A stretch of DNA of 64,000 bases, taken from the NCBI GenBank assembly GCA_036704825.1, contig JAUBSN010000026.1, positions 21,814 to 85,813 of the forward strand, in the 5' to 3' direction. This document shows positions 26,239 through 36,200 of this stretch, one piece after another. A program made the position numbers and the translations under genes. The stretch is from Microcoleus sp036704825. Lineage in GTDB: Bacteria; Cyanobacteriota; Cyanobacteriia; Cyanobacteriales; Microcoleaceae. Positions within the stretch are counted from its first letter, which is position 1. Every line of letters starts with the position of its first letter. The notes beneath the pieces were generated by a model. That model saw only the letters and a list, made by a program, of their open reading frames with translations, did not search any database and was not told where the DNA came from.

Positions 26239-27441
26239 GTGAAAAGAAATCTATCAGCCCTTAAAAAAGCTTTGCAGTTTGGCATTAGCGGTGCAGCCGG
26301 CGGTTTCGCCGGCAATCTAATCACCGAACCTTTCATGCAGGGACTCACTGGTTCGGAATCTTTTTTTGACAGTGTATTGTCCACAGGTCGCTGGTTTGGA
26401 TTGGTAGGCGGTGGTATTGCTACTGCGATTATGTTTGGGTATTATTACTATGTTAAAGGCAAGCCTCTAATTAAACAATCTTTAAAAAATGGCGGATTGT
26501 TTGGTTTAATAGCAGGAGCCATTTCTGGGGCGATCGCCGAAGCTATTTACAGCGGAATTGGCAACGGAAACAACGAATTGTTGCGAGTAATTTGCTGGGG
26601 AATAGCTGGCAGTTTGTTAGGACTTGGACTTGCACAGCGGATTCCTAATTTGGGAGCGCTTCGCGGCATGGGAGGCGGCGGTGTTGGAGGAGTTTTGGGC
26701 GGCTGTTTGTTTATTCTGTTTGCTTACAATTTATCCGGTACGGCGGGCCGTTTAGCTGGCTGTGCTGCGATCGGTTTTTGGATTGGAATTATGCTAGTTG
26801 CAGCCGAAACTTTGTTCAACAAAGCTTGGCTGGTAATTAGTTACGATACCGGCGCAAATCGCACTCTCACTCTGGGTTCGGAACCGATAACTTTTGGCAG
26901 CGATGAAAATTTGTCTATTATCTGCATTCCTAATGTTTCGCCCTTGGCAATGCGGTTTCAATTGGAAGCAGGTCAAATTGTTTGCGAGAATGTGGATAGC
27001 GGGGCGGTGAGTTATTTGCGATCTGGCGACCAAAAGAGAATCGGCAACTGTACAATTACAGTAGGAAACTCTGACTTGCTCCCTGTAACTTCTGCTCCGG
27101 TTCCGCCTAGTATTATATCACAAAAATCCCCAGCAGATTCTTTGACCAGCGGTCAATTATTCCTGAAATTAGGCAGTCGAGTTATTCCTCTGAGTGCGGG
27201 AACTCAACTATTCACCTCTGACATACCGAGTTTAACAGCAGCAGCATCTAACGGTCTTGTAGCTATAGTCACTTCTCGATCGAGAAACGAGCTTTCGTTA
27301 GGATTGACCAATTTGTGCGATCGCGCTTGGTGGGCTACAGACATTCAAGGCGATATAAAAATGGTAGAACCTGAAAGTACCTTAACTTTGGCGTTGGGAA
27401 CTACAATCGAATTCGGTGAATTAGACGGCGAAATAGTGTAA
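26239..27441 (+). CDS. Multi-pass membrane protein with FHA-like soluble tail
   Basis: A 400-residue protein. The first about 200 residues contain five or six Gly/Ala-rich helices with glycine-zipper patterns (FGISGAAGGFAG, GLIAGAISGAIAEA, GMGGGGVGGVLGGC). The C-terminal half is soluble and beta-rich; the segment RTLTLGSEPITFGSDENLSI resembles the start of an FHA domain (xxLGxxPxxxGxDxxxxI), and a second, weaker beta segment follows. The start is GTG 26239 with no strong ribosome site. Function unknown; FHA-type recognition is inference. Confidence 0.7.
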   Translation: MKRNLSALKKALQFGISGAAGGFAGNLITEPFMQGLTGSESFFDSVLSTGRWFGLVGGGIATAIMFGYYYYVKGKPLIKQSLKNGGLFGLIAGAISGAIAEAIYSGIGNGNNELLRVICWGIAGSLLGLGLAQRIPNLGALRGMGGGGVGGVLGGCLFILFAYNLSGTAGRLAGCAAIGFWIGIMLVAAETLFNKAWLVISYDTGANRTLTLGSEPITFGSDENLSIICIPNVSPLAMRFQLEAGQIVCENVDSGAVSYLRSGDQKRIGNCTITVGNSDLLPVTSAPVPPSIISQKSPADSLTSGQLFLKLGSRVIPLSAGTQLFTSDIPSLTAAASNGLVAIVTSRSRNELSLGLTNLCDRAWWATDIQGDIKMVEPESTLTLALGTTIEFGELDGEIV

Positions 27442-27490
27442 GTAAGCGAGTACCAACTGATATATTGCACCATTGTCAATAAGTCTTTCA

Positions 27491-27560
27491 CGGGCCGGCA
27501 GGATGCCCGTCCCACAAAAAAAATTACTCTTTGTGGAACGGGCATCTTGCCCGTTCTCTT
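27491..27560. repeat. GGGCATCTTGCCC-type inverted repeat
   Basis: GGCAGGATGCCCGTCCCAC (27497-27515) faces GTGGAACGGGCATCTTGCC (27533-27551), an imperfect inverted repeat between two convergent genes. It may serve as a bidirectional terminator. Related units occur near 26122, 62968-63003 and 63955-64000. Confidence 0.65.
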
Positions 27561-27569
27561 CCCTCTTAT

Positions 27570-28154
27570 TCAAGCAGAACTCCCGCTAACTCCAGTAATG
27601 ACCGCCGCACCAATCAAATGAGCCAAACGCAAAGCTTCAGGAACCTTACCAGTGTCTGTCAAACGCTGAAGCACCAGCGCAATTACTTCTGGTTTTTCGC
27701 CGCAAACTTGAAAAAAGAAAGGTTCAAAAGCGTAAATTTTACCAGCGTGGCGCAACAATTCTAAACGGTATTCCGAGTCTGGTAAATAGCGGAGGGCTTT
27801 TTCAACAGCAGCTAAATCTGGTTGGCGGCGCATGACAGCAACGCAAGGAATTTGCAGCCGCGAAGCTAACTCTGGAAGGTCAATAATATTGAAGCCGCCG
27901 AAAGCAATTCCGTCTAGCAAAACCAGATGCAATTGCGGCAGAAATTTGCCTCCGACGAGTAGCCCAGAAATAGCATCCGTGGCATCTAATCCGTCGGGCA
28001 TGACTTGTCCCCACACCATTCCTTCAAATCGAGTTCCCCCGCAGACTATGCCCGCGACCGACACCAGACTGCCGCTTGTCCGAGAAAACGGAGCGTCGTC
28101 AAAGCCAATAACCTTAATTGTGCGATCGAGCCTCAGCAAATCTGCCAGTTTCAA
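27570..28154 (-). CDS. DUF99 family protein (UPF0215)
   Basis: A 194-residue protein of the DUF99 family, an RNase-H-like fold related to endonuclease V. The family opening VIGFDDAPF, the central VVGG-type region (GLLVGGKFLPQLHLVLLDGIAFGGFN) and IPCVAVMRRQPD are visible. The conserved acidic residues in GFDDAP and LDGIA are retained. Biological role unknown. It is divergent from glpK with about 100 bases between. Confidence 0.88.
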   Translation of the reverse strand: MKLADLLRLDRTIKVIGFDDAPFSRTSGSLVSVAGIVCGGTRFEGMVWGQVMPDGLDATDAISGLLVGGKFLPQLHLVLLDGIAFGGFNIIDLPELASRLQIPCVAVMRRQPDLAAVEKALRYLPDSEYRLELLRHAGKIYAFEPFFFQVCGEKPEVIALVLQRLTDTGKVPEALRLAHLIGAAVITGVSGSSA

Positions 28155-28254
28155 CTTGGGGAATTCCGTAAGCTAAAGTTTTTGAGATTAATTTGACTTC
28201 TAGATATAGTATGATATACGTTAAAGACCTCATTACTAAAAATATTTTAGACAA

Positions 28255-29742
28255 TTGGCCAAAAAATACGTAGCAGCGATCGACCAAGGAACTACCAGCA
28301 CCCGGTTTATCGTATTCGATCGCCGGGGACAGATAATTTGCAGCAACCAACAAGAACACCAGCAAATCTATCCGCAACCGGGATGGGTGGAACACAATCC
28401 CGAGGAAATTTGGCAGCGCACCCAAAGCGTGATTAAAAATGCCCTCGAAATCGGCAATATCGACCAGAAAGATATTGCTGCACTCGGTATTACCAACCAG
28501 CGCGAAACAGCAATTATTTGGGACAGAAACACTGGCAAACCTTACGGAAATGCGATTGTTTGGCAAGATACCCGCACTCACAAAATTTGCGAACAATTAG
28601 CTGAAGTTGAGGGCAAAGATCGATTTCAAAAACGATGCGGTTTGCCGCTGGCAACTTATTTCAGCGGGCCGAAAATTAAGTGGATGCTGGACAATATTGC
28701 AGGATTGCGGGAAGCTGCAGATCGAGGGGATGCGATTTTTGGCAATGTCGATACTTTTCTGATTTGGCACCTGACTGGCGGCGCCCACATTACCGATGTT
28801 ACCAACGCCAGCCGCACGATGCTGATGGATTTGCAAACCCTCGATTGGGATGCCGAAACTTTGGAAATAATGGCAATTCCCCGCCAGATGCTGCCAGAAA
28901 TTCGCCCTTCGAGTCAAGTTTTTGGCACTGCAAAAGGATTGTTAGATGGTGTTCCAATTGCTGCTGCTTTGGGCGATCAGCAAGCCGCCCTCGTCGGGCA
29001 AACTTGTTTCAGTCCGGGGGAGGCGAAAAATACTTACGGTACGGGCTGTTTTATGCTGCTGAATACCGGTGAGACGATCGTCCCTTCAAAGCAAGGATTG
29101 CTGACAACAGTCGCCTACAAGATGGGGGAATCGCCCGCTGTGTATGCTTTGGAAGGCAGCATTGCGATCGCCGGAGCTCTAGTGCAGTGGCTGCGCGACA
29201 ATTTGGGCATCATCAACACATCTGCGGAAGTAGAAACATTAGCAAATACAGTTGAAGATAGCGGCGGAGTTTACGTTGTCCCGGCATTTTCGGGACTCTA
29301 CGCACCCTATTGGAAAGACAGCGCCCGGGGAGTAATTGCAGGTTTAACTCGCTACGCTACTAAGGCACACATTGCCCGCGCAGTATTGGAAGCGACAGCG
29401 TGGCAAACGCGAGAAATATTGGACGCGATGAATCAGGATTCAGCAGTGCAGCTTTTGTCTTTAAAAGTAGACGGTGGTATGGTGGGAAATCACACGCTGA
29501 TGCAGTTTCAAAGCGATGTTTTGGGAGTGCCTGTGGTGCGGCCTGTCGTAGCAGAAACTACTGCACTCGGCGCGGCTTATGCGGCGGGTTTGGCGGTGGG
29601 TTTTTGGAGTCAGCTAGCCGAATTGCGGGACAATTGGGCGGTGGATTGTACTTGGGAACCGAAAATGCCGATCGCACTTCGCGAGCAAAAATATCGCTTT
29701 TGGAAAAAAGCAGTTTCCCGCACATTCGATTGGGAAGAATGA
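28255..29742 (+). CDS. glpK: Glycerol kinase
   Basis: A 495-residue FGGY-family kinase that phosphorylates glycerol to glycerol-3-phosphate. Motifs seen are AAIDQGTTSTRFIVFD at the N terminus, the substrate site GITNQRET, WQDTRT, the FGGY box GLYAPYWKDSARGVIAGLTR and VDGGMVGN. Length is normal for the family (about 500). The only start compatible with the family N terminus is TTG 28255, an unusual initiation codon without a clear Shine-Dalgarno. Downstream is petJ; a functional link is not implied. Confidence 0.95.
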   Translation: MAKKYVAAIDQGTTSTRFIVFDRRGQIICSNQQEHQQIYPQPGWVEHNPEEIWQRTQSVIKNALEIGNIDQKDIAALGITNQRETAIIWDRNTGKPYGNAIVWQDTRTHKICEQLAEVEGKDRFQKRCGLPLATYFSGPKIKWMLDNIAGLREAADRGDAIFGNVDTFLIWHLTGGAHITDVTNASRTMLMDLQTLDWDAETLEIMAIPRQMLPEIRPSSQVFGTAKGLLDGVPIAAALGDQQAALVGQTCFSPGEAKNTYGTGCFMLLNTGETIVPSKQGLLTTVAYKMGESPAVYALEGSIAIAGALVQWLRDNLGIINTSAEVETLANTVEDSGGVYVVPAFSGLYAPYWKDSARGVIAGLTRYATKAHIARAVLEATAWQTREILDAMNQDSAVQLLSLKVDGGMVGNHTLMQFQSDVLGVPVVRPVVAETTALGAAYAAGLAVGFWSQLAELRDNWAVDCTWEPKMPIALREQKYRFWKKAVSRTFDWEE

Positions 29743-29816
29743 ATCGCTGAGTTAACCCGAAAATGCGTATTTAGTGATATCCTTAAATCCAGCACTATTT
29801 TTCAGCTTGCAAATAG

Positions 29817-30185
29817 ATGATTTCGCTAAATAAATTTAAAAAATTTCTCAGCGCTTTTGTATTGATACTGATACTGGCATTTGTAGAAATCGCTGCTAAT
29901 TCCCAAATGGCGATCGCAGATACAGCTACCAATCCCACCGCAGCCGAAGTCTTCACCGCTAACTGTGCAGGCTGTCACATCAACGGCAGCAACATTATCA
30001 GGCGCGGCAAAAATTTGAAACAAAAAGCATTAAAAAAATATAAGATGGACTCGATTGCCAATATTTCAAATTTAGTAACCAACGGCAAAGGTATTATGCC
30101 CGCTTACAAAGATCGTTTGTCGGAACAACAAATTATCGATGTTTCAGCTTACGTGCTCTCCCAAGCCGAAACCGATTGGAAATAG
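29817..30185 (+). CDS. petJ: Cytochrome c6 (petJ-like)
   Basis: A 122-residue precursor: basic N terminus, hydrophobic core, and probable cleavage near NSQMAIADTA. The mature part carries the haem motif CAGCH (C50-H54) and the axial Met in NGKGIMPAYKDRL, the general layout of cytochrome c6, which carries electrons from cytochrome b6f to photosystem I in the lumen. The mature protein is more basic around GKNLKQKALKKYK than the usual acidic form, so it could be one of the c6-like paralogues. Confidence 0.88.
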   Translation: MISLNKFKKFLSAFVLILILAFVEIAANSQMAIADTATNPTAAEVFTANCAGCHINGSNIIRRGKNLKQKALKKYKMDSIANISNLVTNGKGIMPAYKDRLSEQQIIDVSAYVLSQAETDWK

Positions 30186-30201
30186 AACCTCGGTAGATTA
30201 T

Positions 30202-31719
30202 TTACGGCTTAGGCAATCTTGCCACAGACATCAGATATTTCTTTACCGCAGGTTGAAGCGCAAACAGAGTTTCACTTTCGGCTTGGACTGTTTCAATTAG
30301 CGATCGCCTTAAAAGCGATTCTAACGCCTTCAGCAATTCTGAATCCCGATCTTGCTGAATATCGGAGTACAAATTTTCACAACCAACAGGCTTGACTTCT
30401 TTCGCCATGCAGTGTAATAGCTGGATTTCTAATCCTGATAAGCGATTAAACTGCCGAGATAACGTATCGCTATAATCTCCCAGAAACAGCCCATTTCTTA
30501 AAAATTTAGCAATGCTGTCCCCAAACATATCATGAATAGTTGTCGTTACTATTTCTAACGCTAAAGGATTGCCGCTGTAAGCCTCTATCAATTCTGAGTA
30601 TTGACCTTCTTCAGACAAACCCTTGTTTTTAAGGATTTCCACAGCCGCTTCTCCCAAACTACCCAATTTCAACGACCGTACATATTGATTTTGACCTTCT
30701 AACGCCGCAATTTCTTTAGGTTTTTCGCAGCTTGTTAACAGCAAGCAACTTTGATGCTGCGATTTTCCTAATTGTTTCAGAAATTCCCCATACACTTGAT
30801 ATCCTTCTCGATAATTTCCTGTTAAATGCTCAGTGAAGAAAACAGCTTCCCACTCATCTAAGATTATCAAACATCGACGCTTTTGTAAACACTGAATCAG
30901 GCGCTGGATACCATCAGCGATGATTGTAGGTTCTATTGCATTTGTGGAAGCGATTAGGTTCTCCCGGGAAAAGTCAAGCTGCGATATCGCAGCTTGAAAA
31001 AAAAATTTATCCTGAGTAATTAACCGCAATTTATCTAAATCGCTTGGCGGTTCATCTGATAAAAGTTCGATTAAATTTACCAGAGTATCTGCCAACAAAG
31101 GTGCATGACTGAGGTTGAGCCAAATCAATCTCTCAAACTGGTGTTTAATCATATCTGTTAGCTTAGATGCTAAAGCAGTTTTGCCAATGCCCCCCATACC
31201 CAATACAGCAACTAAGCGACAGTTTTCTTGTAAAATCCATTGTTCTAAGTTAGCAAGTTCTGTTGTGCGCCCGTAGAAAATAGACGTATCCACCGCCAGC
31301 CCCCATTCAGTTCGATTTTCGATGGGAGTTTGAGTATAATTTATCAATGTAGGATGCAATGATTCTACATTACCTTTTTGTTTATAACCAAATATTTCTA
31401 GCATAGTTGGGATTTCTTTCCAGTCTTTGGGTTGTTGCAGCGTCAAAACTTCTATGTAGCGATACAGCCCTCTCGATAAGTCTACTCTAATACCGGCGCA
31501 TTCGCGGTTGAGTGCGGCGGCAATTTCCGGCGGGCTATAATTGCAAAGCAATCCTCGCAGGTACGTTTTTTCTAAAGGAGTGAGTCGCTGCTTTCTACTG
31601 CTGGCGTACTCTTGTTTGGCTGCTGTCAAGTCTGCATATAACTGTTCGAGATTCCAGCAAGCAGCAGCCTCTATAAACTTCTGTGCTGGTATTTGTAAAA
31701 GTTTATTTCGCTGTGTCAT
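30202..31719 (-). CDS. STAND-type NTPase (NB-ARC-like), no sensor repeats
   Basis: A 505-residue protein. An N-terminal helical domain (about 45-95, LTPLEKTYLRGLLCNYSPPEIAAALN) looks like a DNA-binding-type HTH found at the front of cyanobacterial STAND proteins. The linker VDTSIFYGRTTEL precedes the NTPase, with Walker A GMGGIGKTA (Lys180), Walker B-like RCLIILDEWEAVF, the sensor LLLTSCEKPKEI, and the GNPLALEIV (GxP) motif. It ends without WD40 or TPR repeats, unlike its plus-strand relative at 33293. Its linker and NTPase motifs closely parallel that relative's, so they are paralogues. Likely a signalling or defence switch; the exact role is unknown. Confidence 0.85.
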   Translation of the reverse strand: MTQRNKLLQIPAQKFIEAAACWNLEQLYADLTAAKQEYASSRKQRLTPLEKTYLRGLLCNYSPPEIAAALNRECAGIRVDLSRGLYRYIEVLTLQQPKDWKEIPTMLEIFGYKQKGNVESLHPTLINYTQTPIENRTEWGLAVDTSIFYGRTTELANLEQWILQENCRLVAVLGMGGIGKTALASKLTDMIKHQFERLIWLNLSHAPLLADTLVNLIELLSDEPPSDLDKLRLITQDKFFFQAAISQLDFSRENLIASTNAIEPTIIADGIQRLIQCLQKRRCLIILDEWEAVFFTEHLTGNYREGYQVYGEFLKQLGKSQHQSCLLLTSCEKPKEIAALEGQNQYVRSLKLGSLGEAAVEILKNKGLSEEGQYSELIEAYSGNPLALEIVTTTIHDMFGDSIAKFLRNGLFLGDYSDTLSRQFNRLSGLEIQLLHCMAKEVKPVGCENLYSDIQQDRDSELLKALESLLRRSLIETVQAESETLFALQPAVKKYLMSVARLPKP

Positions 31720-31752
31720 GTATATTAATAATAAGTAAACACCCCGTCATTC

Positions 31753-31855
31753 GATTTTAGATTTTAGATTTTAGATTTTGGAGGCGACCCCACGGATAAA
31801 TGCTCTTTCTTGAGGATTTTAGATTTTAGATTTTGGATGGATTCCACGGATAAAT
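31753..31855. repeat. Direct repeat with GATTTTA units
   Basis: Two direct copies (31753-31801 and about 31815-31855), each made of ATTTTAGATTTTAGATTTTGG followed by a few variable bases and CCACGGATAAAT. They lie upstream of the STAND gene at 30202-31719, in its promoter region, and belong to the GATTTT-type simple repeats also seen at 24575 and 43930. Confidence 0.75.
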
Positions 31856-31901
31856 CACGTGGCGGGTACTATCAAGAAATTCGCTTGTCAACTCGATACA
31901 G

Positions 31902-32039
31902 CTACTTTGTCAGTCGGAAAAAGTTAGATGCACCTGATGCAACCTTGTAAACAACTTTAATCTGTTTTGCCAAGGCGATCGCACCAGAAAACGTGATACC
32001 AGCAATAAATAAGTTTCGCATAAAAGCTTTGTTAGACAT
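31902..32039 (-). CDS. Small membrane-type protein (45 aa)
   Basis: A minus-strand ORF starting at ATG 32039 with a strong ribosome site (AGGAG eight bases upstream) and encoding 45 residues. It has a short polar start (MSNKAFMRN), a hydrophobic helix (about residues 9-24, LFIAGITFSGAIALA) and a basic tail ending FFRLTK. It could be a single-pass membrane peptide or a secreted peptide. No family recognised. It lies between the Cys-rich secreted-protein gene and a STAND gene on the same strand. Confidence 0.6.
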   Translation of the reverse strand: MSNKAFMRNLFIAGITFSGAIALAKQIKVVYKVASGASNFFRLTK

Positions 32040-32131
32040 GACTTCTTACTCCTATCGATCGTTTTGTAATTTAACAATTAGTGGTAAGATCCGCGCTTAT
32101 TTCGATTGAACCTCTCCTAAAAAAGGTTTTT

Positions 32132-32626
32132 TTAGCGTGCATTTTGGCAAGCCTGGACTGCGGCAGCTTCGCTAATCTCAGTTCTGACTCTGACGGTTCT
32201 ACAGTTCACATCATTCGCAACACAAATCCAGCCTGAAAATGGTTTCTGTACTTCTGTTCGATACAGCAAATTCTCCATACACTGCTGAATCGCCTGCGGA
32301 GAACCACCAATTTGCGGTTGCGGTTGCTGCTGATAAATGACCGGGGGCTGCGCTGCTGGAGAGGCAGCAGGAGTTGGCGAAGCCGGACATCCAAAAGGAG
32401 TGCAAGGAGCCGCACCCGGATTTGGGCAACCAAACGGGTTACAGGCACTGGCACCGGGTTGAGAACAGCCGAAGACATTGCACGTTTGCGCTACTGAAGG
32501 CTCTATTTGCACAAATAAAGGCAGACTGGCGCTGAGGATGCCTATCGTTAGCACTTTACTAATAGTTCCTGAAAGAAAACCGTTCTTCGGTAAGCGAGAG
32601 AGCAATCGATTCATCTTGATTTCCAT
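32132..32626 (-). CDS. Secreted Cys-rich repeat protein
   Basis: A protein of 160-164 residues; the start is ATG 32626 or ATG 32614, and the latter has the better-spaced AGGA. A signal peptide is present (hydrophobic core VLTIGILSASLPLFV; cleavage likely after SVAQ). The mature N terminus has three tandem Cys units: CNVFGCSQPGAS, CNPFGCPNPGAA and CTPFGCPAS. A Pro/Gln-rich linker follows, then a compact C-terminal domain with three more cysteines (QQCME, WICVA, NCRTV). I do not recognise a family. A pair of small ORFs flanks it and a phased box array lies upstream. Confidence 0.75.
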   Translation of the reverse strand: MEIKMNRLLSRLPKNGFLSGTISKVLTIGILSASLPLFVQIEPSVAQTCNVFGCSQPGASACNPFGCPNPGAAPCTPFGCPASPTPAASPAAQPPVIYQQQPQPQIGGSPQAIQQCMENLLYRTEVQKPFSGWICVANDVNCRTVRVRTEISEAAAVQACQNAR

Positions 32627-32713
32627 TCCTTTTTGTTGAAAGCGTTGAGTAGATGCTCACTTCGCTGAAGGTTGCTAGTAATCTTCAGGCAAGCCAACTT
32701 TCACCTTCGGTTC

Positions 32714-32818
32714 CTACGCACTCAAGTAGCGTCGTGCAGTTGAGGTTGTTTCATCCAAAGTAAATTCAGCAGACTCATTTAGAGAAGCAGCACCGATTAG
32801 ACCAAGATTCTTGGACAT
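32714..32818 (-). CDS. Small peptide gene (34 aa)
   Basis: A minus-strand ORF from ATG 32818, preceded by AAGGAAA, encoding 34 residues. It is soluble, starts MSKNLGLIGAASLNES, and then has an acidic/Thr-rich part (EFTLDETTSTARRYLSA). It is the first possible gene after the box array at 33004-33061. No family recognised; coding status rests on the ribosome site, composition and position. Confidence 0.45.
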   Translation of the reverse strand: MSKNLGLIGAASLNESAEFTLDETTSTARRYLSA

Positions 32819-33003
32819 GGCGTTTCCTTAAGATTCTTAAAAGAATTAATCCAGTAACGTTGAGGTTTGTAATGCGATGCCGCTTTACACCCCAACTAAC
32901 ACAACTGCGATCTGCCTTTGGCAGCAGCGTTTCGCTATCGCCCCTGATTGAGGCTTTTCATCTGTGATTGATACACTTTAACTGCCTAAGCCCATCTCTG
33001 AGA

Positions 33004-33061
33004 GTCGGTAAAGGTCAGAAGAAGATGTAAAGAAGTCCTAAAAAAGTCAGAAAAAAGTCAG
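33004..33061 (-). promoter_or_regulatory. Phased direct-repeat box array upstream of the minus-strand genes
   Basis: Read on the minus strand there are CTGAC boxes (plus-strand GTCAG) beginning at 33057 and 33046, AGGAC at 33035, a degenerate ACATC at 33024, CTGAC at 33014 and CCGAC at 33004, spaced 11, 11, 11, 10 and 10 bases. The last two boxes and their surroundings (CTGACCTTTACCGACTCTCA) nearly match the array at 37104-37123. A 10-11 bp period is what OmpR/PhoB-type response regulators bind. It points to the minus-strand genes at 32818 and 32626. Confidence 0.6.
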
Positions 33062-33292
33062 ATCTATGAAAAAATCATCCTACAGGGTGATGTGAGATAG
33101 CTGTATAGAAACCTAATAGTCTCTTTTCAGCTCGAACTCCAGTTAGCTTTGCCTCATCTTTCAGGTAAGGGTGCAGCAGCTATAGAAGGCAAAAGCCCCT
33201 ACCTTACGGGTAGTTCGTAGCTTCTCAACGAAGCAGGACTCTCCCGTTTGACTTGTTGAACAATCATCACAGCTCAAACCCAACGCTCAACA

Positions 33293-36200
33293 ATGACCAT
33301 AGAAGAAGCGCTAGAGCTTGTAGAAAAAGCTCTCGACAACGGATGCTTGAATAACGTCCAGGAAGTCGTGTTCCGTAAATCTTGGGAAGGGCAGTCTTAC
33401 GATAAAATTGCCGAAGCCTCTAGTTATGACCCTGGCTACATCAAAGATGTTGGCTCTAAATTGTGGCAGTCGCTTTCACTAGCTTTGAGTGAGAAAGTCA
33501 CGAAACATAGCGTTCAAAAGGTTTTGAGGCGAGTAGCAAAACAGAGGAACCAGCAATTAGAACAGGAGAGCAGTTGTGGACTTGCCACTCTATCTCAACA
33601 GAACTGGGGAGAAGCGATCGATGTTTCCATCTTCTACGGACGCAATCAGGAACTCGCGCTGTTTAACCAGTGGGTTCTACGCGATCGTTGCCGAGTTGTG
33701 GCAATTCTGGGTATGGGCGGCATGGGGAAAACCACGCTCTCAGTGAAGCTAGCAGAACAGGTTCAGAACGAATTTGAGTTTTTGTTGTGGCGATCGCTCT
33801 CGCAGGCTCCTCCTTTTGAGGAGCTTATAACCGAGTTAATTCAGTTTCTCTCCAATCAGCAAGAAGTCAACCTTCCAGAGACAGTAGAGGGAAAAACAGC
33901 ACGCCTGTTGCACTATCTTCGCTCCTCTCGCTGTCTTCTTATTTTTGACAACTTCGAGGCCATTCTTCAAGGCGGCAGCCAGACGGGACAATACCTCAAG
34001 GACTACGAATGCTATGGTTACTTGTTAAAGTCTGTGGGAGAAGTTCGCCACCAAAGCTGCGTCATTCTAACCAGTCGAGAAAAACCCAAGGAGATTGGGT
34101 TACTAGAAGGGGTAACTTCCCCTGTGCGATCGCTTCAGCTACAAGGACTGACACCCGTAGAAGGACAGGCTATCTTTACAGATAAAGGCTGTTTTAGTTG
34201 CGATAGCCAAGATTGGTTAGAGATATTTGAACACTATGCAGGCAATCCCCTGGCATTAAAAATGGTTGCCTCCGGAGTGCGAGAACTATTTGATGGCGAT
34301 GTCGCGGAGTTACTTCCATATTTAAGACAGGGAAAGCTTGGGTTTGCAGATATTAACGAACTGCTAGGGCGACAGTTCGATCGCTTGTCAGAAGCAGAGC
34401 AACAAGTAATGAACTGGTTAGCCGTGAATCGAGAACCCGTTTCACTGCCAGAATTAGAAACCGATGTGGTATCAGAGGCAATTACCAAGCAATTACTAGG
34501 GGCATTGCGATCGCTGAGCCAACGCTCCATAGTAGAACGCACTGAGAAACGCTGGTCATTGCAACCCGTAATCATGGAGTATGCAACGAGCAAATTAGTC
34601 ACCGCAATCTGTGAAGATATTATCGACCAGCGACAGCAATTTTTGAGGAACTACGCTTTAATCAAAGCCCAAAGTAAAGACTATATCAGGCAGGCACAAA
34701 TTCGTTTTATCCTACAGCCGATCGTAGACAAATTGTTGCTATCTCTAGGCAACCACAATAAAATTCAACAGCAACTCAAAGCCATTGTAAGCAACTTAAG
34801 AGCAGAAGCTACCCTCCAACCTGGATATGCAGGAGGCAATATCCTCAATCTGCTGGTGCAAATGCAAACTAACTTGAGCAGTTATGATTTCTCATACTTA
34901 ATCATCAATCAGGCATATCTACAAGATACTAATTTACACGATGTCAATTTTGCTCATTGCCATTTTTATAATTCGGTGTTTGCCCAGTCCTTCGGAGGGG
35001 TTTTGGCGATCGCCTTTAGTCCGGACGGTCAACTGTTAGCAACAGGTAACGCCAATTGTGAAGTTCATCTGTGGCGAGTTAACGATTGCCCAAGCCGGAG
35101 CTTTAGTGAGGACAGCGCCAAAGGCGATCGCCAGCGCTTACTTACCTTGCAAGGACACACGGGTTGGGTTCGCAAGATTGCCTTTAGTCCAGATGGTCAA
35201 ACCCTTGCCAGTGCTAGTGAAGATGGAACGATTAAACTGTGGAATTTATTCGCTGGGGAATGCCAATCCACGCTGTGCAAATATACTGATCGCGTATATG
35301 GAGTTACTTTCAGCCCGGATGGACGATTACTCGCCAATGGTGGTAACGACTGCACGATTAGGATTTGGAGCGCAGTTAATGGCAATTGCTTGCAAGTCTT
35401 AACAGGGCATACGGGTGGTGTTCTATCTGTTGACTTCAGCCCTGATGGAAGATGTCTTGCTAGCAGCGGCTTTGACAACACGATCCGAATTTGGGATTTG
35501 CAGACAGGAGAGTGTTTGCAAACCATTACAGCCCACAACAACTGGGTCGGGTCGGTTCAGTTTAGTCCTGATGGAGAACGACTACTCAGCGCTAGCTGCG
35601 ATCGCACGGTCAGAATTTGGCGTCTTCCAGATGGGAAATGTCTTTGTGTGCTTAGAGGTCATAGCCAATGGATATGGAAAGCCTTTTGGAGTCCAGATGG
35701 CAGACGAGTTGCCAGTTGTGGAGAAGACCAAACGATTAGAATTTGGGATGTCGAAACCCGTACCTGTCTCCATACCCTGATAGGACATAGCAGTAGAGTT
35801 TGGGGCATATCCTTCAGTCCCGACGGTCAAACTCTAGCCAGTTGCAGTGAAGACCAAACCATCCGCTTATGGCAAGTAAGTAACGGTCGGTGCATTGCTA
35901 ATATTCAGGGATACACGAATTGGGTGAAGACAGTTGCTTTCAGTCCCAACGGTCAGACAATTGCTACCGGACACAAAGACCGAACGCTACGAGTCTGGGA
36001 TGTGAGTAGTGGGAAGTGTCTTAGGGAGATAAAGGCACACACCAAAGGTTTACCAGCAGTCGCCTTCCATCCCAATGGGGGAATGCTTGCTAGTGGTAGT
36101 GAGGATACAACCATCAAAATCTGGAACCTCAGTGATGGTAGCTGCATTCGCGTCCTTAAGGAACATACTAATGAGGTCTGGTCGCTCAATTTCAGCCCCG

